In this document: one piece after another, positions 1-8,194 of the stretch | Position numbering within the stretch: the first letter of the stretch is position 1 | How the letters are laid out: each line of letters starts with the position of its first letter | Source of the DNA: Ignavibacteria bacterium | GTDB taxonomy: Bacteria > Bacteroidota > Ignavibacteria > SZUA-365 | DNA length: 64,000 nt | Assembly (NCBI GenBank): GCA_016720835.1 | Contig: JADKJW010000001.1 | Coordinates: 62,001 to 126,000 of the forward strand | Reading direction: 5' to 3' | The notes under the pieces: model-generated | Seen by the model: the letters and a program-made list of their open reading frames with translations, nothing else | The model's database searches: none | What the model was told of the DNA's origin: nothing | Made by a program: the position numbers and the translations under genes

Positions 1-64
1 CGTCGATGATGGTCTTCGTCGGCTCCGTCTGGATGCTCTTTCCGTCGATGGTGACAGTGATCAT
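1..64 (-). CDS. N-terminus of a 2Fe-2S ferredoxin-domain protein (partial, runs off the window)
   Basis: Only the first 21 codons are inside the window. The peptide begins MITVTIDGKSIQTEP, which resembles the first beta-hairpin of plant-type 2Fe-2S domains at the front of NuoG, HoxU and NAD-linked formate dehydrogenase subunits (typically M-V-T-L-T-I-D-G-K). The cysteine ligands would lie beyond the edge, so the family is inferred from the hairpin alone. The start is well placed: its ATG at 64-62 overlaps the TGA of the upstream aminotransferase gene (ATGA), so the two are probably translationally coupled. Which oxidoreductase this is cannot be told from the window. Confidence 0.5.
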   Translation of the reverse strand, partial: MITVTIDGKSIQTEPTKTIID

Positions 65-1299
65 TGCGTGCGGGCTTTCGGTGCGTTCGGTGCGTGCGGT
101 CCGCGCGCGTTGTAGGTCTCGATGCCTTTCGCGAGGATGCGCACGGCGCGGCGGCAGGCCTCGGCGTCGAGCACGTACGCGAGGCGGACCTCGTCCGTGC
201 CGCGGCCCGGCGTGGCGTAGAAACCGGGTCCGGGAGCGACCATGGTGGTCTCGCCGTCCACCTGGAAATCGGTGAGCATCCACGCCGCGAAATCCTCGAC
301 GTCGCGCACGGGGAGTTTGGCCATGATGTAGAAGGCGCCGCTCGGTTTGCGGCAGACGACGCCGGGGATGTTCATGAGTTCCTCGAAGGTCGCGTCGCGT
401 CGCGCGCGGTATTCGGAAATCATGGGTTCGAAATACTTGGCGCCCGCGTCGACGAGCGCGGCGGACCCGATCTGCTCGAGCGACGCGGTGCAGAGACGCG
501 CCTGGCCGAAGCGCAGAAACACTTCCATCAGCGCCTCGTTGCGGCTGATGATGCAGCCCATGCGCCCGCCGCAGAGGCTGTAGCGCTTCGAGAGACTGTC
601 CATCACCACCACATGCTGTTCGAGCCCTTCAAGCTGGAGCATGCTCCTGGTGCCGCCCTCGTAAATGAATTCGCGGTAGACCTCGTCGGACAGGATGTAC
701 AGGCCGTGCGCCACGGCGAGGCGTCCGATCATGGCGAGTTCGTCTTCGCGCAGCACCGTGCCCGTGGGGTTGTTCGGGTTGCAGATGACGATCGCGCGCG
801 TCTTCGGCGTGATGCACCGCGCGAGGTCCTCTTCGGAGGGCAGGTGGAAGCCGTCCTCGGCGCGGGTCTCGACCGGGACGAGGGTGATGCCTCCCATGAT
901 CGCGAACCCGTTGTAATTCGTGTAGAACGGCTCGAACACGATGATCTCTTCGCCGGGCTCGGCCACGGCGAGCATCGCGAAGGTGATCGCCTCGGAACCG
1001 CCCGTGGTGATGAGCACCTGCTTCGGGGTCAACGGAATGTCGAGGCCGCGATAGTAGCCGACGATGCTGTCGATGAACACCGCATTGCCCTGGGAATTGC
1101 CGTACGCAACCACTTTTTCGCGGTAGTCGCGGACCGCCTGGAAGAACTCCGGCGGGGTTTCGATGTCGGGCTGGCCGATGTTGAGATGATACACGTGCAC
1201 GCCGCGCTTTTTGGCGGCATCGCCGAGCGGGACGAGTTTGCGGATCGGCGACGCGGGCATGATCCCCGCGCGGTGTGAAAGTTTCAGTTCTGGCGCCAT
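61..1299 (-). CDS. PLP-dependent class I/II aminotransferase (AspC-like)
   Basis: 412 residues, the normal size for fold-type I aminotransferases of the aspartate/aromatic subfamily, which move an amino group between an amino acid and a 2-oxo acid. Visible landmarks are the substrate-side motif NIGQPD near residue 40, the cofactor-binding stretch NPNNPTGT at about 174-181, the Asp of SDEVY at 205 that contacts the pyridine ring, and the Schiff-base lysine in SLSKRY at 238. The C-terminal domain has the R-L-A-Y segment that holds the arginine for the substrate carboxylate. The exact substrate cannot be read from sequence. The gene overlaps the next one by an ATGA. Confidence 0.9.
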   Translation of the reverse strand: MAPELKLSHRAGIMPASPIRKLVPLGDAAKKRGVHVYHLNIGQPDIETPPEFFQAVRDYREKVVAYGNSQGNAVFIDSIVGYYRGLDIPLTPKQVLITTGGSEAITFAMLAVAEPGEEIIVFEPFYTNYNGFAIMGGITLVPVETRAEDGFHLPSEEDLARCITPKTRAIVICNPNNPTGTVLREDELAMIGRLAVAHGLYILSDEVYREFIYEGGTRSMLQLEGLEQHVVVMDSLSKRYSLCGGRMGCIISRNEALMEVFLRFGQARLCTASLEQIGSAALVDAGAKYFEPMISEYRARRDATFEELMNIPGVVCRKPSGAFYIMAKLPVRDVEDFAAWMLTDFQVDGETTMVAPGPGFYATPGRGTDEVRLAYVLDAEACRRAVRILAKGIETYNARGPHAPNAPKARTQ

Positions 1300-1478
1300 A
1301 GGTACGTCGGTTCAGTGGTCTCGGGCGATTCGCGGGCGTCCTCTGCTGCCCTTCCCGCTCCGGTCGGGAGGGGATGGGATGCGCGAAGCCGTATGTTCAG
1401 GGATTTCCTGCCGCGGGTGAAAAACCCGGTCAAATGTAACCACGCGAGGCAGAATTACCAACAGACCCCGCCAGTCCG

Positions 1479-2780
1479 TTATTCCTGGACGGGATCGATG
1501 GTGACGGACGAATACCGTTCGTGGGCGCAGGCGTGGACGGCGACGCGCTGGATGTCCGCCGCGCTGACGTTTTCAATCCGCCGCACGATTTCCTCGACGG
1601 GGGTGACGCGCCCGTAGTACAGGTGGTCCTTCGCGAGGCGGCTCATCCGCGTGCTCATGCTCTCGAGTCCGAGCATGGTGCTGCCGATGACCTGTTCCTT
1701 GGTCCGCCGCAGTTCGCGCGCCGACACGGGCGCGACGCGGAGATCGTCGAGTTCGCGCCGGATGAGGTCGACGGACTTCTCCACGGTGGACTGGTCGGCG
1801 CAGAGGTAGACGCCGAACACGCCCGCATCCTCGTAGAGCGTGGCGAACGAGTAGATGTTGTATGCGTAGCCGTGACGCTCGCGGACGCGCTGGAAAAGCC
1901 GCGAGGCCATGCCGTCCCCCAGCAGCGCGTTGAGCAGCAGCAACGCGTCGCTGTCGGCGTGCCGCGCGCCGGGCACGCGCCTGCCGAAGATGGCATGCGT
2001 CTGCTGCATGGATCGCGAGAGGCGGGTATGGCGGGGCGGACGCGCGGCGGGGCGGACGCGGTGCGGCGGGACGCCCGCGGGCAAATCGGCGAAGGCCCGG
2101 GCGCAGAGACCGACAAGGCGCTCATGCTCGACGTTGCCCGACGCCGACACGACGAGATTGCGCGCGGTATGGCGCTCCGCGACCGCGCGGACCAGGGCGT
2201 CGCGATCGAGCGCCTCCACGGCCGCGAGCGTGCCGATGACCGGCTGCCCCAGCGGATGCGCGCCGAACAGCAGCGCCTCGAAATGATCGTTGATGATGTC
2301 TTCGGGATCGTCCTCGATGCTGCGCATCTCCTCGGCGATCACCATTTTCTCCTTCCGTATCTCTTTCTCCGAAAACGCGGGAGCAAGGATGAGGTCGGAC
2401 AGCAATTCCACGGCCCGGCCGACATGGGAATCGAGAATGCGCGCATAGTAGCAGGTGGTGTCTTTCCCCGTGAACGCGTTGACATACCCGCCCACCGCGT
2501 CGAGATACTGCGCGATCTGGTGCGTCTTGCGCTTCCGCGTGCCCTTGAACACCGCGTGCTCGATGAAGTGCGAGATGCCGTTCTGGGAAGGGGCCTCGTC
2601 GCGGCTGCCGACGTTCAGCCAGCATCCGAGGGCGACGGAACGGACCGATGCCACCCGTTCGCTGAGCACGGTCAGACCGGACGGCAGCACCGTCGTGCGC
2701 ACGGCGGGTTCGACGGGGAAGCCCGCGCCGGAAGGTGACGCGGCGTCACCCGCGGAGGAGTTGATGAAGCGATGGATCAT
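1479..2780 (-). CDS. M16 family zinc peptidase (processing-peptidase-like)
   Basis: 433 residues. The inverted zinc motif HxxEH is present as HFIEH at 71-75, and the third ligand is the glutamate of the following EEMRSIEDD helix (about 150-151). This is the short bacterial M16B form, close to mitochondrial processing peptidase beta and PqqL/YmxG-type proteins, with an N-terminal catalytic and a C-terminal substrate-binding half. No signal peptide is obvious, so a cytoplasmic role is likely, for example degrading short peptides. The 180-base gap before the aminotransferase gene has only a weak GGGT/ACCC hairpin around 1420-1435. Confidence 0.9.
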   Translation of the reverse strand: MIHRFINSSAGDAASPSGAGFPVEPAVRTTVLPSGLTVLSERVASVRSVALGCWLNVGSRDEAPSQNGISHFIEHAVFKGTRKRKTHQIAQYLDAVGGYVNAFTGKDTTCYYARILDSHVGRAVELLSDLILAPAFSEKEIRKEKMVIAEEMRSIEDDPEDIINDHFEALLFGAHPLGQPVIGTLAAVEALDRDALVRAVAERHTARNLVVSASGNVEHERLVGLCARAFADLPAGVPPHRVRPAARPPRHTRLSRSMQQTHAIFGRRVPGARHADSDALLLLNALLGDGMASRLFQRVRERHGYAYNIYSFATLYEDAGVFGVYLCADQSTVEKSVDLIRRELDDLRVAPVSARELRRTKEQVIGSTMLGLESMSTRMSRLAKDHLYYGRVTPVEEIVRRIENVSAADIQRVAVHACAHERYSSVTIDPVQE

Positions 2781-2843
2781 GAGGCGCGGGACGGAGAATC
2801 GAGGGTGATGGTCGGGGGAACAGGAGACAAGGACGGTCGGCGC

Positions 2844-3716
2844 TCACGCCGTCTCGACGGAAGCGGCGTGGAAAAAGCAGAGCACTTCGCTCACTTTCTG
2901 ATCGCTGTCGTACAGCGCGGTGAACGTGATGCGGACAGGAAGCAGCGTGGCATCGCTCCGCGTCAGCGCGGCAAGGAACGTTGCATGCGGTTCCGGCGGG
3001 AACACACGGAGCGCGTCGAGCAGGCGTTCGCCATCCTCCCGTCCGGCCCCATCGAGCATGCCGAGGAATCCGGCTCCGACCGCGTCGCGCTCGGCTCTCC
3101 CGCTCATGCGTTCGGCCGCCGCATTCCACGACAGGACGGCGCCGGCGGGATCGAGCGAAATCACCGCCACCGCCTGCGCTTCCGACACGAGCGCGCGAAA
3201 CGCGGTTTCGTAATTCGTGGCCAGTTCCTGGAAGAGCTTCTGCGCGGTGATATCCCGGATGCTGATGCGCACGCCGATCTGCCGGCCGCGCCGCGTGACC
3301 ACGGGCTGCCATGAGGTCAGGGCCCAGCGCACCTGCGCGTCCTTGCGGAGGAACTTGTACTCCACATCGGTGCCGGAGCGCCCTGCGACGGCTTTCTTTT
3401 TATCCCGCGCGAACTGCCGGCGCGAGTCGGGGTGGATGATGTCCTCGATGCGGACTTCATCGTTGAAAAACTCGGACGGCACGTACCCGGTCATCTTCTC
3501 GCAGACCGGACTGATATGCTCGAAATGCCCGTCGATATTCTGCCAGAATTCGAGACTCGAGGTCATGTCCGCGAGGATGTGGAGCCGCTCGTGCGCTTCG
3601 TGGAGCAGCTTCCGGTACTTGTTCTTCTGCGAAGCCAGCAGCTGCAGCACCCCCTCCCGTTGCGGGTTGGTGAGACGCAGTTTTTCTATGCTGACCTGTC
3701 GATGTTTCTTGAGCAT
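2844..3716 (-). CDS. PAS-domain protein without output domain
   Basis: About 290 residues when started at the ATG at 3716, which has GGAG seven bases upstream. The frame is open further upstream to 3863, but that extension looks like non-coding translation. The protein has a charged N-terminal helix (about 1-45), then two PAS domains. The first (about 45-160) contains YVPSEFF and the IHPD motif followed by a PAC segment ending in ISIRDITAQK. The second (about 165-285) contains ISLDPAGAVLSWNAAAERMSG. No histidine kinase, GGDEF, HTH or methyl-accepting region follows, so it is probably a sensor that acts through a partner. Ligand unknown. Confidence 0.8.
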   Translation of the reverse strand: MLKKHRQVSIEKLRLTNPQREGVLQLLASQKNKYRKLLHEAHERLHILADMTSSLEFWQNIDGHFEHISPVCEKMTGYVPSEFFNDEVRIEDIIHPDSRRQFARDKKKAVAGRSGTDVEYKFLRKDAQVRWALTSWQPVVTRRGRQIGVRISIRDITAQKLFQELATNYETAFRALVSEAQAVAVISLDPAGAVLSWNAAAERMSGRAERDAVGAGFLGMLDGAGREDGERLLDALRVFPPEPHATFLAALTRSDATLLPVRITFTALYDSDQKVSEVLCFFHAASVETA

Positions 3717-3878
3717 GGGAGGACTCCGTTCGCGGCACAAGGCAGGGTCCACGCCGGAGGCAGAATGACGAGAGTGTAGTGAAACGCGACATGGCAATGT
3801 ATTGAAAAATATCCAAACGGCAAGCACCGGAAATCCCGTCGCGCCGCGTCGGCCCGACGGCATCGCGCAATGCCGCGT

Positions 3879-6068
3879 TCAGCGGAGGAACGCGCGGATC
3901 GCGTCGCGAAGGCCGGAGTATCGCAGCGCGATGCGGTCGTTCTGCACGGCGTGGGAAAGCGCCGCGCGCTGTCCGATCAGGACGAGCAGGCGGCGCGCCC
4001 GCGTCATCGCGGTGTAGAGGAGGTTGCGCTGCAGCATGACGCGATGCTGCAGCGTGAGCGGGATCACCACCACGTCGTATTCGCTGCCCTGGCTCTTGTG
4101 GATGGTGACGGCGTAGGCGAGCGTCACGTCGTCCAGCTCGTCGATGGCGTAGCGCACCACGCGGTCGTCGAAGCGCAGCAGCGCCACCCCTTCGTCGTTG
4201 TCCACGCTGTCGATGAATCCCATGTCGCCGTTGAAGACGTCCTTGTCGTAATTGTTCCGGGTCTGCATCACCTTGTCGCCGACGTGCCAGGCGCGGTCGC
4301 CCCGCTGCGCGATCAGACGGCCGGCGGGATTGAGATCCTTCTGCAGCATCTCGTTCAGATGCTGCACGCCGGCGACGGTGCCGTGCATCGGCGAGAGCAC
4401 CTGGATCTGCGTGCGCGCATCGAAGTGCATTTCGCGGGGGATGCGCTGCACGACAACGTCGCGGATCGTCCGTGCGATCCCCTCGGGCTGTTCCTCCTCG
4501 ATGAAGAAACAGTCCTGACCGAACACCGGCGCGAAGCCGGTCCGCACGCGATGCGCGTTGCTCACGATGCGGCTGTCCTCGGCCTGCCGGTAGATCACGT
4601 GCAGCGACACCGTCTCGATCTGCCCGGAGGCGATCATGTCGCGCAGCACGTTCCCGGGGCCGACCGACGGGAGCTGGTCCACATCGCCGACGAACACGAC
4701 GCGCGCCGCGCCGGGCACGGCGCGGAGGAGGGCATCCATGAGCTCGACATCGATCATCGAGACTTCGTCGACGATGAGGAGCTCGATATCGAGGGGCTGC
4801 TCCTCGTTCCGCTGGAACACGCCCGCACCCGGCTCGAACTCGAGGAGGCGGTGGATGGTTTTCGCCTCGCAGCCCGACAGTTCCGAGAGGCGTTTCGCGG
4901 CGCGGCCCGTCGGCGCGCACAGTGCCACGCGGGTGCCGAGCGCGCGCGCGAGTTCGATCATGCCGGAGACGGCCGTGGTCTTGCCGGTTCCCGGCCCCCC
5001 CGTGATGATGGTCACGGGTCCCGCAAGCGCTTTGTGGATGGCCTCGGTCTGGTGCGGACTGTACTCGATCGCGAAGCGGCGTTCCGTCTCGCGCAGCAGC
5101 GCGTCGAGCGTGAGGTGGTCGAGGAAGAGCGGTTCCTGCGCGAAGAGGCGCGCGAGGGAGGAGGCGACGGAACGCTCGGCCTGCCAGAGCGCGGGAAGGT
5201 ACACCGCGTCGCCGTCCGCGTGCAGGAGGCGCTCGCGCGTCAGGGTGTTCACTGCCGAACGCACGGCATCGGCGTCGGCCTCGAGCACCGCGGCGGCGGA
5301 GTGGACGCACTGCTCGAACGGCAGGAAGCTGTGCCCCGCGCCGCGCGCGGCTTCGCGAAGGACGAACTGGACGCCGGCCTGCAGGCGTCCGGCGTCGTTC
5401 GGCTGCGTGCCGAGGCTGCGTGCGATGCGGTCGGCCGTCGCGAAGCCGATGCCGTCGACGTCCGCGATCAGACCGTAGGGTTCGTTGCGCACCCGCTGCA
5501 CCGCGTCCGCGCCGTAGGCGCCGACGATGGCGGCCGCATGCCCGGTGCCGACGCCCGCGGCTTTCAGAAACAGCATGACGCGCTGCACGCCGCGTTGCCG
5601 TTCCCACGATTCGCGAATGGATGCGAGCGTCTTCGCGCCGATGCCCTCCACCTCGCGAAGCCGGGCGATATCGGTGTTCATGACATCGATCGCCCCCGCG
5701 CCGAAGGCGCGCACGATGCGGCGCGCGATGGCCGGACCGATGCCGCGGATCAGCCCCGATCCGAGGTAGCGCTCCACGCCATCCTCCGTTGCGGGCATGA
5801 CGTTCTCGTACGACGTCCACTTGAACTGCCTGCCGTATTTGGGATGCTGCACCCAGGTCCCCGTCAGGATGTAGCTTTCCCCCACGGTGGGCGCGAACAT
5901 GTCGCCCGTGGCGACGACGGGAAAGGGCTCCGACGCAACGGCGAAGCGTCCGACAATGTAGGTGGAGTCGGGGCGCGTGAACAGGATGGCGGCGAGGGTC
6001 GCGCGCAGCGTGTCCCCGTCTTGCGTTTCACCCGCCTTCAGAGTATCATCCTGCAGCGCGTTGTTCAT
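3879..6068 (-). CDS. recD2: RecD2-type 5'-3' DNA helicase
   Basis: 729 residues, matching the RecD2 family found in bacteria whose RecD is not part of RecBCD. The long N-terminal region has an OB-like part (about 1-95) and tandem helix-hairpin-helix motifs (SGLIRGIGPAIARRI and EGIGAKTL) at about 104-150. The SF1B helicase core follows, with Walker A GGPGTGKT at 357-364, the DExx box LLIVDEVSMID near 440 and the C-terminal motif VTIHKSQGSEYD. It unwinds DNA 5'-3' and is linked to repair or replication-fork processing. The gene is divergent from yjbQ with only 21 bases between the start codons. Confidence 0.93.
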   Translation of the reverse strand: MNNALQDDTLKAGETQDGDTLRATLAAILFTRPDSTYIVGRFAVASEPFPVVATGDMFAPTVGESYILTGTWVQHPKYGRQFKWTSYENVMPATEDGVERYLGSGLIRGIGPAIARRIVRAFGAGAIDVMNTDIARLREVEGIGAKTLASIRESWERQRGVQRVMLFLKAAGVGTGHAAAIVGAYGADAVQRVRNEPYGLIADVDGIGFATADRIARSLGTQPNDAGRLQAGVQFVLREAARGAGHSFLPFEQCVHSAAAVLEADADAVRSAVNTLTRERLLHADGDAVYLPALWQAERSVASSLARLFAQEPLFLDHLTLDALLRETERRFAIEYSPHQTEAIHKALAGPVTIITGGPGTGKTTAVSGMIELARALGTRVALCAPTGRAAKRLSELSGCEAKTIHRLLEFEPGAGVFQRNEEQPLDIELLIVDEVSMIDVELMDALLRAVPGAARVVFVGDVDQLPSVGPGNVLRDMIASGQIETVSLHVIYRQAEDSRIVSNAHRVRTGFAPVFGQDCFFIEEEQPEGIARTIRDVVVQRIPREMHFDARTQIQVLSPMHGTVAGVQHLNEMLQKDLNPAGRLIAQRGDRAWHVGDKVMQTRNNYDKDVFNGDMGFIDSVDNDEGVALLRFDDRVVRYAIDELDDVTLAYAVTIHKSQGSEYDVVVIPLTLQHRVMLQRNLLYTAMTRARRLLVLIGQRAALSHAVQNDRIALRYSGLRDAIRAFLR

Positions 6069-6089
6069 GGATCAAGCGAGGAGTGTGCG

Positions 6090-6503
6090 ATGACATTTCA
6101 CACCGAATATCTGACGTTCAACACGAAAAACAAACGCGAGTACATCAACATCACCGGCGACGTGGAGCAGATCCTCCGCCGCAGCGGCATCCAGGAGGGC
6201 ATGGTCCTCGTGTCGGCGATGCACATCACCGCGGGAGTGTATGTCAACGACGCGGAGAGCGGGCTCATCCGGGACATCGACGAATGGCTCGAGCGCCTCG
6301 CGCCCTTCGATCCCGCCTACCGGCATCACCGGACGGGAGAAACGAACGGCGACGCCCATCTGAAAAGTTTGCTCGTGCACCACGAGGTGGTCGTTCCCGT
6401 CACCAAGGGCGAACTCGACTTCGGCCCATGGCAGCAGATTTACTACGCGGAATTCGACGGGCTGCGGAAGAAACGGCTGATCGTGAAGATCATGGGGGAA
6501 TGA
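6090..6503 (+). CDS. yjbQ: YjbQ family protein (UPF0047)
   Basis: 137 residues, the full family length. The ATG at 6090 follows a GGAG nine bases upstream. Conserved YjbQ features are HITAGVYVNDAE (about 50-60), the NGDAHLKSLL histidine segment and the closing GPWQQIYYAEFDG stretch. Members form small beta-sandwich trimers, and some show weak thiamin-phosphate-synthase-like activity. The cellular role is unsettled. It stands alone here, head to head with recD2 and convergent with the VWA-OmpA gene. Confidence 0.9.
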   Translation: MTFHTEYLTFNTKNKREYINITGDVEQILRRSGIQEGMVLVSAMHITAGVYVNDAESGLIRDIDEWLERLAPFDPAYRHHRTGETNGDAHLKSLLVHHEVVVPVTKGELDFGPWQQIYYAEFDGLRKKRLIVKIMGE

Positions 6504-6523
6504 TTCTCTGCAGCGATGAAACA

Positions 6524-6571
6524 GGGACACGGGGACTCGGGGACGCGGGGACACGGAGACGCGGGGACTCG
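6524..6571 (+). repeat. Six tandem copies of an 8-bp unit GGGACNCG
   Basis: Six head-to-tail octamers (gggacacg, gggactcg, gggacgcg, gggacacg, gagacgcg, gggactcg) lie between the convergent ends of yjbQ and the VWA-OmpA gene. The unit is not a multiple of three and the tract is in no gene. It looks like a minisatellite that can change copy number. Confidence 0.85.
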
Positions 6572-6580
6572 GTGCCCAAG

Positions 6581-6645
6581 CCCCGTCATTCTGAGCGTAG
6601 TAGCCTGCCCTGAGCGAAGCCGAAGGGAAGAATCTGTCCGTTCAG
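6581..6645. repeat. REP-like dispersed intergenic element
   Basis: The stretch contains GTCATTCTGAGCG, CCTGAGCGAAGCCGAAGGG and AAGAATCTG in order. This resembles a short repeat seen between genes in many environmental bacterial genomes (ATTCT ... AGAAT ends around a TGAGCGAAG core). The ends can pair, giving a small hairpin. It lies directly after the octamer tract in a gap between converging genes, the usual place for such elements. Only one copy is in this window. Confidence 0.55.
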
Positions 6646-6708
6646 CTTCAACAATCGAAATCCATGAGCCCGCTTGCCGGCCTTTCGGGACACTCTCCGC
6701 AGTTCGCA

Positions 6709-8043
6709 TCACTTCTGCGTGATGATGATCTCGGTGCGACGATTCAGCCGTCGGCCGATTTCGGAATCGTTGGGCGCGACGGGATGCGACTTGCCCATTC
6801 CCCGCGTCGCGAGGCGCGTGGCGGCGATACCGCGGTCGACGAAGTACTTCTTCACGGCGCGCGCGCGCGCGTCGGACAGCGCGATGTTGTATTCGTCGCT
6901 GCCGAGGAAGTCGGTGTGCCCGCGAATTTCCACGTGCATGCCCGGGTACGTTCTCAACATGTTCAGGATGTTGAGCAGCTCGGTCACAAAGCTCTGATCG
7001 AAGGTCGCCCGGTTGAAATCGAACAGGATGTTCTCGAGGATGAATTTCTTGTCGACCTCGAGCACGGCCACGTCCTGCTTGACGACCACCTCGTTCTGGT
7101 TGTTGCGGATTTCCAGGACGATTTTCTCCGGCGGCACATCGGCCTTGATGAGGTATTTCACCGCGTAGAGGTTGGTGATGGACTCGCTGAATTCGTCGAG
7201 AATCGAGCTGAAGTCCTGCACGATGTCGAACTGCTTTCCCCTAGTCGCGGAGGTCAGGACCCGATACTCTGCAATTTTTCCGGGCGTGATCGCGAAAAGC
7301 CGCACGACGTTCTTCTTCAGGAACGCGGCCATGGACTCCGTGGTGAAATCCGTTCGGCCGTCGCCCCGGTCGGCCTTCTGGTGATAGGTCGCGTCGGTGA
7401 CGAGGATGAAGATCTTCTGGGCGGACTGACGGAACTTGAGCGTGGTCGCTTCCGCCAGGCCCTCCAGCGCGTTCTCGGGGCTGTCCCCTCCCCCGCCGAT
7501 CGTCATGTTGTCGATATGGCTGATGAAGACGTTGACGTCTTCGGTGAATTCCTTGCGCCGCTCGATCCGGTCGCTGAACGTGATGAGGCCGAGCCGGTAA
7601 TCGACGCCCCGCGAGGCAAGCCGCGAGGTGAACTCGAAAATGTTCGCCTTGACCTCGTTCACTTCCTGCCGCATGCTTCCCGTCTGGTCGATGACGAACA
7701 CGATGTCGACGGGCAGGCTGTTGCTCGACGACAATTTTTCAATCGACGTGATCGTGACCGGAAGTCCGTCCTGAAACAGCTGCAGGTCGTTCTTCTTCAA
7801 CGCGGGGTAGTGCGCGCCCGTGGTGTCGCGCGCGTCGAGGATGACGCTGGCCGAGGGGAAGTGACTGATGTCGACGGAGCGAACCTCGATCTGCACGCGC
7901 TCCGGATGCGTGCTCCGCGCGGAGATGATGGTGGGTTTCCGGGTGCTGTCCGCGCCGCCCGCCGATGCCACGGCAGGCCGCGCCGCTCCGAGAAGGCAGA
8001 GCAGGGCGACGAAGAGCGCGTGACGTGGCGGCAGGTGGTTCAT
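6709..8043 (-). CDS. Secreted VWA-domain protein with C-terminal OmpA domain
   Basis: 444 residues from the ATG at 8043; an in-frame ATG at 8082 would add 13 residues. An N-terminal hydrophobic segment ending near AxA suggests a signal peptide. It is followed by a beta-rich domain, then a von Willebrand A domain whose metal site is seen as DQTGS in IVFVIDQTGSM, and finally an OmpA/MotB peptidoglycan-binding domain (FDFNRATF, IRGHTDFLGSDEYN, LSDARARAV, NRRTEI). It should sit in the periplasm or outer membrane and grip the cell wall. It lies just behind the GldL/GldM-like operon but is separated from it by a terminator, so a structural role for that machine is an inference. Confidence 0.85.
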   Translation of the reverse strand: MNHLPPRHALFVALLCLLGAARPAVASAGGADSTRKPTIISARSTHPERVQIEVRSVDISHFPSASVILDARDTTGAHYPALKKNDLQLFQDGLPVTITSIEKLSSSNSLPVDIVFVIDQTGSMRQEVNEVKANIFEFTSRLASRGVDYRLGLITFSDRIERRKEFTEDVNVFISHIDNMTIGGGGDSPENALEGLAEATTLKFRQSAQKIFILVTDATYHQKADRGDGRTDFTTESMAAFLKKNVVRLFAITPGKIAEYRVLTSATRGKQFDIVQDFSSILDEFSESITNLYAVKYLIKADVPPEKIVLEIRNNQNEVVVKQDVAVLEVDKKFILENILFDFNRATFDQSFVTELLNILNMLRTYPGMHVEIRGHTDFLGSDEYNIALSDARARAVKKYFVDRGIAATRLATRGMGKSHPVAPNDSEIGRRLNRRTEIIITQK

Positions 8044-8089
8044 CAGGGGTGCGCGGGACGTTCCGAAAACTCGGGAGGACATGCGGGGG

Positions 8090-8131
8090 AAAAAAGTGGA
8101 ACAGGCGATGCGCGGGACGCATCGCCTGTTC
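8090..8131 (-). terminator. Rho-independent terminator after the motor/barrel operon
   Basis: A perfect 14-bp stem (GAACAGGCGATGCG, 8099-8112, pairing with 8118-8131) with a five-base loop is followed on the minus strand by a run of six T (8090-8095). It lies just past the stop of the 592-residue barrel gene, so it ends that operon and makes the VWA-OmpA gene a separate unit. Confidence 0.88.
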
Positions 8132-8194
8132 TGTGGTCAGAGGATCGGCGTGACGTCGGTCCGCTCCATCGGAGGCGATGGAACGCGGGACACG

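Noticed and set aside
3870..6503. 877-codon open frame on the plus strand
   Set aside because: It is antisense to recD2 in GC-rich DNA; only its last part (from 6090) is a real gene, yjbQ. The rest has no domain and shadow-like composition.
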